Source: Streptomyces sp. MMG1533
Lineage (GTDB): Bacteria > Actinomycetota > Actinomycetes > Streptomycetales > Streptomycetaceae
Assembly (NCBI RefSeq): GCF_001279775.1
Contig: NZ_LGDG01000225.1
Location: 124,001 to 188,000, forward strand
DNA: 64,000 nucleotides
Direction of reading: 5' to 3'
Position 1 is the first letter of the stretch. Every line of letters begins with the position of its first letter. This document shows, one piece after another, positions 31,233 to 39,646 of the stretch. Position numbers and translations under genes: made by a program. A model generated the notes under the pieces. That model was not told where the DNA came from. It ran no database searches and saw only the letters and a list, made by a program, of their open reading frames with translations.

Positions 31233-33839
31233 TCAGGTTGCGGAGCCGCGCTGTGGGGGCCGCCCGAGCGGCGGCAGGAACGGCAGGTGCGCGGTCGCCC
31301 GGTCGTCGAGGGCCGCGCCGAGCGCGAGCAGGCACCCTGCCGTTCCGGTGCCCAGGTCCATCGACAGCCGCATCATCTGGTGTCCAGGGAAGGCCAGTTG
31401 GCCCTGGTAGGACATGGCGAACCAGCCGAGCCCGGCGATCTGCTCGCCGAGCCGTTCGTCGCCGGCACCGGGCGTGGTGGTGCGGGCGAGGTGCAGGATC
31501 ATCCCCGCGCGGCCCTGGAAGAGGCCGGGCTGCGCGTAGAAGCGGGAGGTGGCCGCGGTCAGGACGCCGGCGCGGGCCCGCTCGAACTCCCCGGTGTCGT
31601 CGGCGGCGTGAGCGAGGTGGTCGTCGAGGACCATCCCGAGCCCCGCGCTGCCGTCGCCGAGGTACGGGAGCGTCCGCCAGCCCTCGTCGACCTCCAGGGA
31701 ACCGCCCTCACGGGTCACACAGCTCTCCAGGTCCCGGCGCAGCGCTGTGCCGGCCGCCGCAAGCAGCTCCGGCTCGCCGGTCCGCTCGTACTGCCGCAGC
31801 AGGAACAGCGCGGGCCCGCTCCACCCTCGCAGCAGACCGGCCCGCCGCCGGGGCGTGGCGGGGCGCGGCTCCGCGAGTCGTCGTACGAGGATCCGCGCGG
31901 CCTCGGCGGCCCGCTCGGCGAGTTCCTTCTCGCCGGTCGTGTCGGCCAGGCCGCCCAGGACCAGGCCGAGCCCGGCCAGCCCGCCGTGCAGGTCGGAGGA
32001 GAGGTTCTGCCAGCGCTCCTCGAGGATGCCGTCGATCAGGTCCAGGGCCCGTTGCCGGTGGCCGAGCAGGTCCAGGACGTGGGCGACGCCCGCGAGGCCG
32101 TCGTAGAGGCCGAGCGGCGTGCCGACCGGCGGCGGCGCGGTGTGGTCGAGGAGCCAGCGCTCGCCCTCGTCGTACCGCTCGGCACCGACCGCCTCCAGCG
32201 CGTACAGCACACCCGCCGCACCGTGCGCGAGGCCGAGGCCGCCGCCGTCGGAGAACTGGGCGATGTCGCCGGGGAAGAGCCGGTCGTCGCGCTCGGGCGT
32301 GGCCGAGGCGAGGAGCGCCTTCACCATGGAGTCGCGGCTGTAGGGCCAGTCGCCCGGCTCGACGAAGGAAACCGGTGGCGACGACGGCCGCGCGGCCACG
32401 TCCCGTGTGATCTCCGCGACCGCCTCGTCCAGGAACTCCTTCGGTACGTCCGGGAATTGGCGCGCGACGACCTCCGCGAGGTGGGCCGCCTTGCCGCGGT
32501 CCACCACGAACAGCGTGGTGACCGGCAGGAACAGGGCGAGCCGGAGGCAGGCCAGCGCGTACCGGTCGATGTCGATGCCCGTGCGGTCCGGCGGGGCGAA
32601 GTACCCGGGGTGGGCGACGACCTGGCGGCCCTGTTCGGAGACGGGGGCGGCGGCCTCGAAGTCGAGCAGGGACACCGACTCCTCGTCGGGGCCGACCATG
32701 ATGTTGAAGACATGCAGGTCGTTGAAGACGATCCCGCGCGCGTGCACCGCCTCCACCGCCCGCTCCACGGCCCCGTGGATGCGCACCGCCCACGCCGAGT
32801 AGGCGGCCACCGCCTCCGGATCGGGGTCCGGGGTGAGCAGCGGGTGCCGCTCGGCGAAGAAGGAGTTGAGCGGCCGTCCCTCAAGGAAGTCCATGACCAG
32901 GAAACGGTGGTCGCCGAGCGTGAACCAGTCCCGCACCTGAGGCACCACACCGGTCCCCGACACCTGCTCCAGGGCGTACTTCTCCCGCTCGAGGCGTGTG
33001 ATCGCGTCGGCTCCGTCGGAGGCCAGCCCCGCGTGCGGACGCCCCTCCTTCAGGACGACCTTGCTGCCGTCCCGGATGTCGGTGCCCGCGTACACCCCGC
33101 CGCCGTTGGAGAAGTGCAGCGCCTTCTCGATCCGGTACGGCAGCTCGCCCACCGTCGTGGCGTTGCGCGCCGCCAGATGCGGCTCCAGGAAGGCGGGCAG
33201 CGTCACCCACTCCGGCACCTGGAAGGAGGGCGCCCTCCGGTCCGGCACCAGCCGCCCCTCGCCGTCGCGCACCGCCGGCACGAGCGAGCCGCGCTCGTCG
33301 ACGATGAAGGCGCGCGCGAAAGCGCCGTGGCGGACGTAGAGCGGACCGTCGTACCAGCGCAGGTCGGTGAGGATGTACGGCCCCTCGAAGCCCTCCAGCA
33401 GCCCGCCCAGCTCGCGCAGCACGGTGTGCAGCTGCTCCTCGTCGGCCGGGTAGACGGTGACGAACTTGCCGCTGGTGTCGCGGCCCGCGTACTTGGTGTT
33501 GCGCAGGTGCAGCAGGTGCGGGCCCGGCACGAACTTGAACGGGATGCGGCGGGGCACGCAGTAGTCCCACACGATCGCGGCGGTCTGCTCCGCGTTCGCC
33601 CGGGTGGCGGAGGCGTGGATCTTCCAGCCCTGGGCCGGACCCGGCACCGGTGAGCCGTCCGGGCCGAGCGGCGTCAGCGTCAGCCAGTCGCCGATCCGTG
33701 CCGCCTCCCAGCCCTCGGGCACCTCGCGCCGCGCCGTCTCGTACAGCGGCGCCGCCTCCCGGCCTTCCGCGGACAACCGGTCCGGCGTCTCGTAGAAGTG
33801 TCTGTCGGCGAGTGCGTACACCTCGTAGCGCTTGTCCAT
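31233..33839 (-). CDS. ramC: RamC/AmfT-type class III lanthipeptide synthetase (LanKC)
   Basis: An 868-residue enzyme. It begins MDKRYEVYALADRHFYETPD, as RamC does, with an N-terminal lyase-type domain (to about 220). A Ser/Thr kinase domain follows (about 230-510; HARGIVFNDLHVFNIMVG as catalytic loop, SVSLLDFEAAAP as the D-F-G-like segment). The LanC-like C-terminal domain (LHGGLAGLGLVLGG, LPYLGDGSAGLGMVL, LFQGRAGMILHL) lacks the zinc-binding Cys-Cys-His of true LanC, as in class III. It phosphorylates Ser residues of RamS, eliminates phosphate and forms the thioether rings. GGAGGGGGACGC precedes the ATG. First gene of ramCSAB. Confidence 0.93.
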   Translation of the reverse strand: MDKRYEVYALADRHFYETPDRLSAEGREAAPLYETARREVPEGWEAARIGDWLTLTPLGPDGSPVPGPAQGWKIHASATRANAEQTAAIVWDYCVPRRIPFKFVPGPHLLHLRNTKYAGRDTSGKFVTVYPADEEQLHTVLRELGGLLEGFEGPYILTDLRWYDGPLYVRHGAFARAFIVDERGSLVPAVRDGEGRLVPDRRAPSFQVPEWVTLPAFLEPHLAARNATTVGELPYRIEKALHFSNGGGVYAGTDIRDGSKVVLKEGRPHAGLASDGADAITRLEREKYALEQVSGTGVVPQVRDWFTLGDHRFLVMDFLEGRPLNSFFAERHPLLTPDPDPEAVAAYSAWAVRIHGAVERAVEAVHARGIVFNDLHVFNIMVGPDEESVSLLDFEAAAPVSEQGRQVVAHPGYFAPPDRTGIDIDRYALACLRLALFLPVTTLFVVDRGKAAHLAEVVARQFPDVPKEFLDEAVAEITRDVAARPSSPPVSFVEPGDWPYSRDSMVKALLASATPERDDRLFPGDIAQFSDGGGLGLAHGAAGVLYALEAVGAERYDEGERWLLDHTAPPPVGTPLGLYDGLAGVAHVLDLLGHRQRALDLIDGILEERWQNLSSDLHGGLAGLGLVLGGLADTTGEKELAERAAEAARILVRRLAEPRPATPRRRAGLLRGWSGPALFLLRQYERTGEPELLAAAGTALRRDLESCVTREGGSLEVDEGWRTLPYLGDGSAGLGMVLDDHLAHAADDTGEFERARAGVLTAATSRFYAQPGLFQGRAGMILHLARTTTPGAGDERLGEQIAGLGWFAMSYQGQLAFPGHQMMRLSMDLGTGTAGCLLALGAALDDRATAHLPFLPPLGRPPQRGSAT

Positions 33840-33896
33840 GCGTCCCCCTCCGTGGAACCGGCAACGAGCCTTCCAGCGGGTCCGCGGCCACGGACA

Positions 33897-33911
33897 GTCA
33901 CGCCTGTCACG
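33897..33911 (-). promoter_or_regulatory. Direct repeat in the ramC promoter region
   Basis: GTCACG at 33897-33902 and again at 33906-33911, with a CTCACCG close by. RamR is known to bind direct repeats upstream of ramC in S. coelicolor, so this is a candidate site; sequence agreement with the known box was not tested. Confidence 0.3.
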
Positions 33912-34027
33912 GGCTCACCGTGCGGAACGCATGCGTAAAGACATGTTCGGGGAGTTTCGAGCACGGATCGTCCCGTGGCTCCACGGAACGGCCACAGGGG
34001 CTGCGCAGGTGCCCCATAAGCGTTGTA

Positions 34028-36484
34028 ATGGCGGACGTGGTCAGTGAGGGCGCGGCGGGACGCGGAACGAGAACGTTGCGTGCCGAAGTTGCCCTCGCAG
34101 CGCTCATGGACGATCCGGAATCACCCGAACGGCTCCGCCGCGTTCTCGAACAGGGGCTCGTCTTCGCGCGTGCGACGTTCGCCGCCCTGTACGCCCCGGG
34201 TGCGGGCGGCGACCAGCTCTGCCTGGTCGAGTCCGCCGGTGTGCCCAGGAGGCTGTACGGGCTGCGCGACACCTACGCCCGCTCCGGCCGCTCCCCGGTG
34301 GCCGACGCCCTGCGCGACGGACGGCCGGTGTGGCTCGGCCCCGAGGAGCTCGCGGCCTTCGCCGAGGCCCGGCGGGCACCGTCGCGGGAGTTCCACCTGG
34401 CGGCCCTGCCCACGCACGGCGACGACGGCGGGGCCTGCCTGCTGGCCGTCAGCGAGGACGCGGCCGGCTTCGACACCGACGGCCGCAAATGCCTCGAACT
34501 GATCGCCGACGCCGTCGACCTCCCCGCCCCGGGCGAGCGGATCGAGGGCGGCGAACTGGCCGCGGGCGCCTTCAGCCTCGCCATGGACACCGGGCGCGTC
34601 GAGGTCGGCGGCGAGATCCTCGAGCTGTTCGGGATCGGCCCCGACGAGTTCGACGGCAAGGTCGAGACCCTGCTCGGCCTGACCGTGCCGGAGGACCTCC
34701 CCTCGCTGATGTCCGTGGTGGAGGCCGACCACATGTCCATCGGCGAGCGCGAGCTGGAGTTCCGGGTCCTGCAGCCCACCGGACCGCCCAAATGGCTCAG
34801 GCTGCGCGGCCGCCTTCTGCCCGGCGGCGACGGCCGCCCGGCACGGCTCGTGGGCACCGTCGGCGACGCCTCCAAACTGCGCTCCGACGTCACCGACGTG
34901 GCCCGCGTCCAGCGCCTGGCCGCCGCCCTCGCCATCGCGGGCACCGTCCGCGACGTCAGCCAGGCCGTCGTCTCCGCACTGCGCGGGCCGCTGCGGGCCG
35001 ACCGGATCGCCCTGGCCGAGCTGGAGGGCGAACGTCTCGTCGTCACCGTCCTCGACCCGCCCGAACCGGAGGCCTGGCCCGAGTTGTGGCGCACGGAGTG
35101 GCGCTCCGAATGGCCCGACGCGCCCGTGCGCGCCATGCCCACGCTCGCCGCCGCCCTGCGCGAGGGCCGCGCCCGGATCTGGCCCGCCGGCACCGCCCTG
35201 GAACCCGCCCTCGCCGAGGTCGGCCCCGGCGGCCTCGCGGTGCTGCCGCTGCCCGGAGTCGGCCGCATGGCGGGCGCCTGTCTCATCGGCTGGGACACCC
35301 CGCACGACTTCGGCACCGACGAACGCGCCCTGCTCACCGCCTCGGCGGGCCTCGCCGGGCAGGCCCTGATGCGCGCCCACGCCTTCGACGCCGAGCACGA
35401 ACTCGTCGGCATGCTCCAGCGCCAGCTGCTGCCGCGCCGCCTGCCCAAACTGCCCGGCGCGGTCGCCGTCGCCCGCTACCTGCCGAGCACGGCAGGCCTC
35501 GAGCTCGGCGGCGACTGGTACGACGTGATCCCGCTGCCCGACAACCACGTCGCGCTCGTCATCGGCGACGTCCAGGGTCACAGCGCGGGCGCCGCCACCC
35601 TGATGGGCCAGATGCGCACGGCCCTGCGTGCCTACGCCGTCGAGGGCCACCCCCCGGACGTCGTCGTCTCCCACGCCAACCGCCTCCTCATGGACATGGA
35701 GACCGACCTCTTCGCCACCTGCGCCTACGTCGACATCGACTTGGAGGAGGGCTCCGCCTGGTACGTGCGCGCCGGACACCTGCCGCCGGTGCTGCGTCAC
35801 CCGGACGGCAGCACCGAGATCCCCGAGGCGGACGGCGGCCCGCCGCTCGGCGTGGTGAGGCAGGCCGACTTCCCGATGAGCCCGCTCAGGCTGCAACCCG
35901 GCACGGTCGTCGCACTGACCACGGACGGCCTCGTCGAGTCCCACGAGGCCGACATCGACGAGGGCATGGACCGCTTCGCCCAGGAGCTCGCCGTCTCCGA
36001 CCCCGCCCACCTCGGACTCGTCGCCGACGCCCTGCTGGGCAACGCCCGCCGCAGCGACGACGTCGCCCTGCTCCTGATGCGCTACGACGGCCTGGCCGTG
36101 CGCCCGCAGCGCGAGGGCTGGACCGTGTGGCGCGTCCCCCAGGCCGTCGGGCAGGCCCGCCGCTTCACCCGCCGCACCCTGCGCACCTGGGGTGTCCCGG
36201 CCGACGCGACGGACACCGTCCTGCTGGTCGTCTCCGAGCTCGTCACCAACGCCCTCGTCCACACCGACGGCAGGGTCCGCCTCGACCTCATGCGCATCAA
36301 CCACCGGCTGCGCGTGGCCGTCTCGGACTCCTCCCCGCGCACTCCCGTCAAGCCGACCAGCATCGGCTGGGAGGCCACCGGCGGCCGCGGCATCCTCCTC
36401 GTCGAGGCCATGTCGACGGCATGGGGGACCGTGCCCGTCAGCGGCGGCAAGCAGGTGTGGAGCGAGATCCCGCTGGAGGCGTGA
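34028..36484 (+). CDS. GAF-PAS-GAF-SpoIIE phosphatase with C-terminal HATPase (anti-sigma kinase-like) domain
   Basis: An 818-residue protein. A GAF-like N-domain (to about 160), a PAS domain (GRVEVGGEILELFGIGPDEF...), a second GAF (about 300-450), a SpoIIE/PP2C phosphatase (about 475-690: LELGGDWYDVIPL, VIGDVQGHSAG, LTTDGLVESHE, RRSDDVALLLM) and a histidine-kinase-like ATPase fold (about 700-818: VVSELVTNALVHTDGR as N-box, TGGRGILLVEAMS as G-box) are visible in order. Having both a phosphatase and an RsbW-like domain in one chain allows it to oppose or set anti-sigma switching. The ATG at 34028 has no strong ribosome site and the start could be a nearby GTG. It is divergent from ramC. Confidence 0.85.
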   Translation: MADVVSEGAAGRGTRTLRAEVALAALMDDPESPERLRRVLEQGLVFARATFAALYAPGAGGDQLCLVESAGVPRRLYGLRDTYARSGRSPVADALRDGRPVWLGPEELAAFAEARRAPSREFHLAALPTHGDDGGACLLAVSEDAAGFDTDGRKCLELIADAVDLPAPGERIEGGELAAGAFSLAMDTGRVEVGGEILELFGIGPDEFDGKVETLLGLTVPEDLPSLMSVVEADHMSIGERELEFRVLQPTGPPKWLRLRGRLLPGGDGRPARLVGTVGDASKLRSDVTDVARVQRLAAALAIAGTVRDVSQAVVSALRGPLRADRIALAELEGERLVVTVLDPPEPEAWPELWRTEWRSEWPDAPVRAMPTLAAALREGRARIWPAGTALEPALAEVGPGGLAVLPLPGVGRMAGACLIGWDTPHDFGTDERALLTASAGLAGQALMRAHAFDAEHELVGMLQRQLLPRRLPKLPGAVAVARYLPSTAGLELGGDWYDVIPLPDNHVALVIGDVQGHSAGAATLMGQMRTALRAYAVEGHPPDVVVSHANRLLMDMETDLFATCAYVDIDLEEGSAWYVRAGHLPPVLRHPDGSTEIPEADGGPPLGVVRQADFPMSPLRLQPGTVVALTTDGLVESHEADIDEGMDRFAQELAVSDPAHLGLVADALLGNARRSDDVALLLMRYDGLAVRPQREGWTVWRVPQAVGQARRFTRRTLRTWGVPADATDTVLLVVSELVTNALVHTDGRVRLDLMRINHRLRVAVSDSSPRTPVKPTSIGWEATGGRGILLVEAMSTAWGTVPVSGGKQVWSEIPLEA

Positions 36485-36501
36485 CGACGGCCCGCCCACC
36501 G

Positions 36502-36507
36502 GGGTAC
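36502..36507 (+). promoter_or_regulatory. GGGTAC element upstream of the CBS gene
   Basis: GGGTAC 34 nt before the ATG, with a proper ribosome site (GGGAGG) between. No GNNT at 14-16 bp, so only the -10 fits a SigB-type promoter. Confidence 0.35.
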
Positions 36508-36541
36508 CCGAGGCAGGGAACCCCGAGCAGGGAGGAACGTC

Positions 36542-36961
36542 ATGACCCAGCACGTCAGTGACATCATGACCAGCGCGCCGGTCACCGTGGAACCGCAGAC
36601 CTCCGTCACGGCGGTTGCCCGGATCATGCGCGACCAGGACCTCGGCGCGGTCATCGTGACAGACGGCGACGACCTGCGAGGCCTGGTCACCGACCGCGAC
36701 CTCGTGGTGCGCTCGCTCGCCGAGGGCGGCGACCCTGAGCAGACCACCGTGGCCGGCGCGTGCAGCGACGACCTGGTCACCCTGACCCCCGAGGACGACC
36801 TGGACCACGCCGTCGAGCTCATGCGCGAGCACGCCGTACGCCGGCTCCCGGTCGTCGAGGGCGGCCGCCCCGTCGGCATCGTGGCCCTCGCCGACCTGGC
36901 GATGGAACGCGATCCCGAGACGGCCCTGGGCGACATCAGCGTGGCCCGGCCCAACACCTGA
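36542..36961 (+). CDS. Two-CBS-domain protein
   Basis: A 139-residue protein made of a CBS pair: HVSDIMTSAPVTVEPQTSVT with RDQDLGAVIVTDGDDLRGLV and RDLVVRSLAEG, then GACSDDLVTLTPEDDLDHAV with REHAVRRLPVVEGGRPVGIV. Bateman modules bind adenine nucleotides and often sense energy state; such short forms are common stress-induced proteins in actinobacteria. GGGAGGAACGTC before the ATG is a strong site. A hairpin follows 28 bp after the stop. Confidence 0.9.
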   Translation: MTQHVSDIMTSAPVTVEPQTSVTAVARIMRDQDLGAVIVTDGDDLRGLVTDRDLVVRSLAEGGDPEQTTVAGACSDDLVTLTPEDDLDHAVELMREHAVRRLPVVEGGRPVGIVALADLAMERDPETALGDISVARPNT

Positions 36962-36989
36962 GGACGACAGCTTGCACGAAAGTGCTAAC

Positions 36990-37013
36990 CCGGCGCCCGG
37001 GAGGGGGCGCCGG
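36990..37013 (+). terminator. Terminator after the CBS gene
   Basis: CCGGCGCCC-GGGAGG-GGGCGCCGG, 9-bp stem, then TTTG. Confidence 0.8.
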
Positions 37014-37122
37014 TTTGACCTGACCGCCGTCGGGGACCCGGTGGTACAGCTCGGAAGGACGCAGAGCCCCGGACCCTCAGCGGCCGGAGGCAGGATCGGA
37101 CGCAGAAGGAAGATGAAGCGCC

Positions 37123-37302
37123 GTGACCGCGCAGACCAGTGAGAAACCCGTTGCCCGCAGGCCCGAGACGGGCTGGTCGAGGGCCCGCCGCCTGCGCGGC
37201 CAACGCGCCCTGCTGACCTGCCTGCCCGCCGTGGAGGACGAAAGCACCCGGCCCGCGACGCAGCCGGGCCGCGAGGGGAACATCTTCAGGGGCGAGGACT
37301 GA
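37123..37302 (+). CDS. Possible small protein of 59 residues
   Basis: GTG frame with AGGAAG 10 nt upstream, starting TAQTSEKPVARRPETGWS and ending EGNIFRGED. Basic middle (RARRLRGQRALL), one Cys, no domain recognised. It occupies the space before rmlA that would otherwise be a 360-bp gap. Could be chance; the ribosome site and third-position GC pattern favour coding. Confidence 0.35.
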   Translation: MTAQTSEKPVARRPETGWSRARRLRGQRALLTCLPAVEDESTRPATQPGREGNIFRGED

Positions 37303-37375
37303 CCGCGGTGCGCAGGCCGTAACGCGCAAGCCATGCGCTCGCCATGGTCCGTTCGGCCGGGCTAAGGTGACGCAG

Positions 37376-38443
37376 ATGAAGGCTCTCGTGTTGTCCGGCG
37401 GCGCCGGTACACGGTTGAGGCCGATCACGCACACGTCGGCCAAACAGCTGGTGCCCGTTGCGAACAAAGCTGTCCTTTTCTACGGCCTGGAATCGATCGC
37501 CGCGGCCGGTATCACCGACGTCGGAGTGGTCGTCGGCGACACCGCCGCCGAGATCCAGGAAGCAGTCGGGGACGGCTCGAAGTTCGGTCTGGAAATCACC
37601 TACATCCCCCAGGAAAGACCCCTGGGACTCGCCCACGCGGTCCTGATCGCACAGGACTACCTGGGTGACGACGACTTCGTGATGTATCTGGGCGACAACT
37701 TCATCGTCGGCGGCATCACCGATCTCGTCGACGAGTTCCGCGAGCACCGGCCCGACGCCCAGATCCTGCTCACCCGGGTCCCGGACCCCCGCGCCTTCGG
37801 CGTCGCCGAACTCGACCCGCACGGGCGCGTGACGCGTCTGGAGGAGAAGCCGGAACACCCCAAGAGCGATCTCGCCCTGGTCGGGGTGTACCTGTTCACG
37901 TCCGCGATCCACGAGGCGGTGCACGCCATCGAGCCGTCCTGGCGCGGCGAGTTGGAGATCACCCACGCCATCCAGCACCTCATCGACGTCCACGCCGACG
38001 TACGTTCCACCGTCATCCAGGGCTACTGGAAGGACACCGGGAACGTCGAGGACATGCTGGAGGTCAACCGCAGGGTCCTGGAGACCATGGACGCGCGGAT
38101 CGACGGCGAGGTCGACGACAAGTCCGAGACCATCGGGCGAGTCGTCGTGGAGGAGGGGGCGCGCATCGTCAGGTCACGCATCGTCGGGCCCGTCGTCGTC
38201 GGCGCCGGAACGCTGGTCAGCGACTCCTACATCGGACCCTTCACCTCCATCGCGGAGAACTGCCGGATCACCGACAGCGAGGTGGAGTTCTCCATCGTGC
38301 TGCGGAACTCCTCGATCGACGGTGTCGGCAGGATCGAGTCCTCACTCGTCGGCCGCCACGTCGAGGTGACCCCCGCCCCCCACGTGCCCAGCGCCCACCG
38401 TCTCGTCCTCGGAGACCACAGCAAGGTGCAGATCCACACATGA
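37376..38443 (+). CDS. rmlA: Glucose-1-phosphate thymidylyltransferase, long form
   Basis: A 355-residue nucleotidyltransferase. MKALVLSGGAGTRLRPITHT is the G-G-x-G-T-R-L nucleotide loop and KQLVPVANKAVLFYGLE follows. LGDNFIVGGI holds the metal Asp, and EEKPEHPKSDLALVGVYLF and WKDTGNVEDML are also family marks. A C-terminal left-handed beta-helix (VVVEEGARIVRSRIVGPVVV...) marks the long form found in antibiotic-sugar clusters (StrD type). It makes dTDP-glucose from glucose-1-phosphate and dTTP, the first step to dTDP-rhamnose and many deoxysugars. AAGGTG before ATG 37376 sets the start; a GTG three codons earlier lies within that site. The stop overlaps rmlB. Confidence 0.93.
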   Translation: MKALVLSGGAGTRLRPITHTSAKQLVPVANKAVLFYGLESIAAAGITDVGVVVGDTAAEIQEAVGDGSKFGLEITYIPQERPLGLAHAVLIAQDYLGDDDFVMYLGDNFIVGGITDLVDEFREHRPDAQILLTRVPDPRAFGVAELDPHGRVTRLEEKPEHPKSDLALVGVYLFTSAIHEAVHAIEPSWRGELEITHAIQHLIDVHADVRSTVIQGYWKDTGNVEDMLEVNRRVLETMDARIDGEVDDKSETIGRVVVEEGARIVRSRIVGPVVVGAGTLVSDSYIGPFTSIAENCRITDSEVEFSIVLRNSSIDGVGRIESSLVGRHVEVTPAPHVPSAHRLVLGDHSKVQIHT

Positions 38444-39423
38444 ACCTCCTCGTCACCGGTGCCGCCGGGTTCATCGGCTCGACCTACGTCCGCACACTGC
38501 TCGCCGACGAGGCGTCCGACGCGCCCCGGATCACCGTGCTCGACAAGCTCACGTACGCCGGCACCCTCGACAACCTCGAACTCGACCACCCCCGCCTGGA
38601 GTTCGTCCAGGGCGACATCCGTGACGCCGAACTCGTCGACAAGCTGATGGCCGACGTCGGCCAGGTCGTGCACTTCGCCGCCGAGTCGCACGTCGACCGC
38701 TCGATCACCGGCGCGGACGACTTCGTCCTCACCAACGTGGTCGGCACCCAGACCCTGCTGGACGCGGCCCTGCGGCACGGCGTGGCACCCTTCGTCCACA
38801 TCTCCACCGACGAGGTCTACGGCTCCGTGTCGACCGGCTCGGCCACGGAGGAGGACCTGCTGCGGCCCAGCTCCCCGTACTCCGCCTCCAAGGCCTCCTC
38901 CGACCTGCTCGCCCTCGCCTACCACCACACCCACGGCCTGGACGTCCGCGTCACCCGCTGCTCCAACAACTACGGCCCGCACCAGTTCCCCGAGAAGGTC
39001 GTTCCGCTGTTCATCAGCAACCTCCTCGACGGGAAGAACGTCCCGCTGTACGGCGAGGGCCGCAACGTCCGTGACTGGCTGCACGTCGAGGACCACTGCC
39101 AGGGCGTCGACCTCGTACGGACCAGGGGCCGCGCGGGCGAGGTCTACAACATCGGCGGCGGCACCGAACTGAGCAACAGCGAGCTGACCGGCCTGCTGCT
39201 GGAGGCCTGCGGGGCCGACTGGGACCGGGTCGATCACGTCACCGACCGCAAGGGCCACGACCTGCGCTACTCCGTCGACTGGACCAAGGCCCGCACCGAA
39301 CTCGGCTACCGCCCCAGGCACGACTTCACGGCGGGACTCGCCGACACCGTCGCCTGGTACCGGGACAACCGTGCCTGGTGGGAGCCACTGAAGCGACGCG
39401 CCGCACTCCAGGGCACATCATGA
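38440..39423 (+). CDS. rmlB: dTDP-glucose 4,6-dehydratase
   Basis: A 327-residue extended short-chain dehydrogenase. MNLLVTGAAGFIGSTYVRTL has the G-x-x-G-x-x-G NAD loop, HFAAESHVDRSITGADDF follows, and HISTDEVYGSV and SPYSASKASSDLL give the T-D-E and Y-x-x-x-K catalytic residues. NNYGPHQFPEK is the product-binding loop. It turns dTDP-glucose into dTDP-4-keto-6-deoxyglucose. The ATG overlaps the rmlA stop by 4 nt (ATGA). What follows is only a remnant of the next pathway gene. Confidence 0.95.
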   Translation: MNLLVTGAAGFIGSTYVRTLLADEASDAPRITVLDKLTYAGTLDNLELDHPRLEFVQGDIRDAELVDKLMADVGQVVHFAAESHVDRSITGADDFVLTNVVGTQTLLDAALRHGVAPFVHISTDEVYGSVSTGSATEEDLLRPSSPYSASKASSDLLALAYHHTHGLDVRVTRCSNNYGPHQFPEKVVPLFISNLLDGKNVPLYGEGRNVRDWLHVEDHCQGVDLVRTRGRAGEVYNIGGGTELSNSELTGLLLEACGADWDRVDHVTDRKGHDLRYSVDWTKARTELGYRPRHDFTAGLADTVAWYRDNRAWWEPLKRRAALQGTS

Positions 39424-39640
39424 GGCCGGTCACCGGCGCGGGCTCCATACCCGGGCACGACACGAGCGGCATCCTGCACACCACCGACTCCGGCGAGGCA
39501 CCAGGTACGACTCGGCCCGTGAGGCGCTCCGCCTCCTCGGCGCCGACCCGGACCGGGTGCGCTCCGTCGGCTGCGAGGCCTTCCCGGCCCGCACCCCGCC
39601 CCACCCTGCACGAAGTCCTTTTCCGGATCCGCAAGGAGTC
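39424..39640 (+). pseudogene. rmlD (dTDP-4-dehydrorhamnose reductase) C-terminal remnant
   Basis: Two pieces of the RmlD C-terminus lie in different frames. GILHTTDSGEA (about 39469-39501) resembles G-x-Y-H-x-x-x-S-G-E of RmlD. After a frameshift, RYDSAREALRLLGADPDRVR and EAFPARTPPHPA (about 39505-39606) resemble the final helix and the P-R-P-A-P-R-P stretch. The first ~220 residues, including the NADPH site and Y-x-x-x-K, are absent. The stub begins at the rmlB stop and runs into the ribosome site of the methyltransferase gene, so rmlABD was probably once continuous. An intact rmlD/rmlC must be elsewhere if rhamnose is made. Confidence 0.65.
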
Positions 39641-39646
39641 CCCTGC

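Noticed and set aside
33650..34027. Upstream extension of the second SpoIIE-type phosphatase
   Set aside because: This 126-codon part is antisense to ramC and then low-quality; the recognisable domain starts after 34028.
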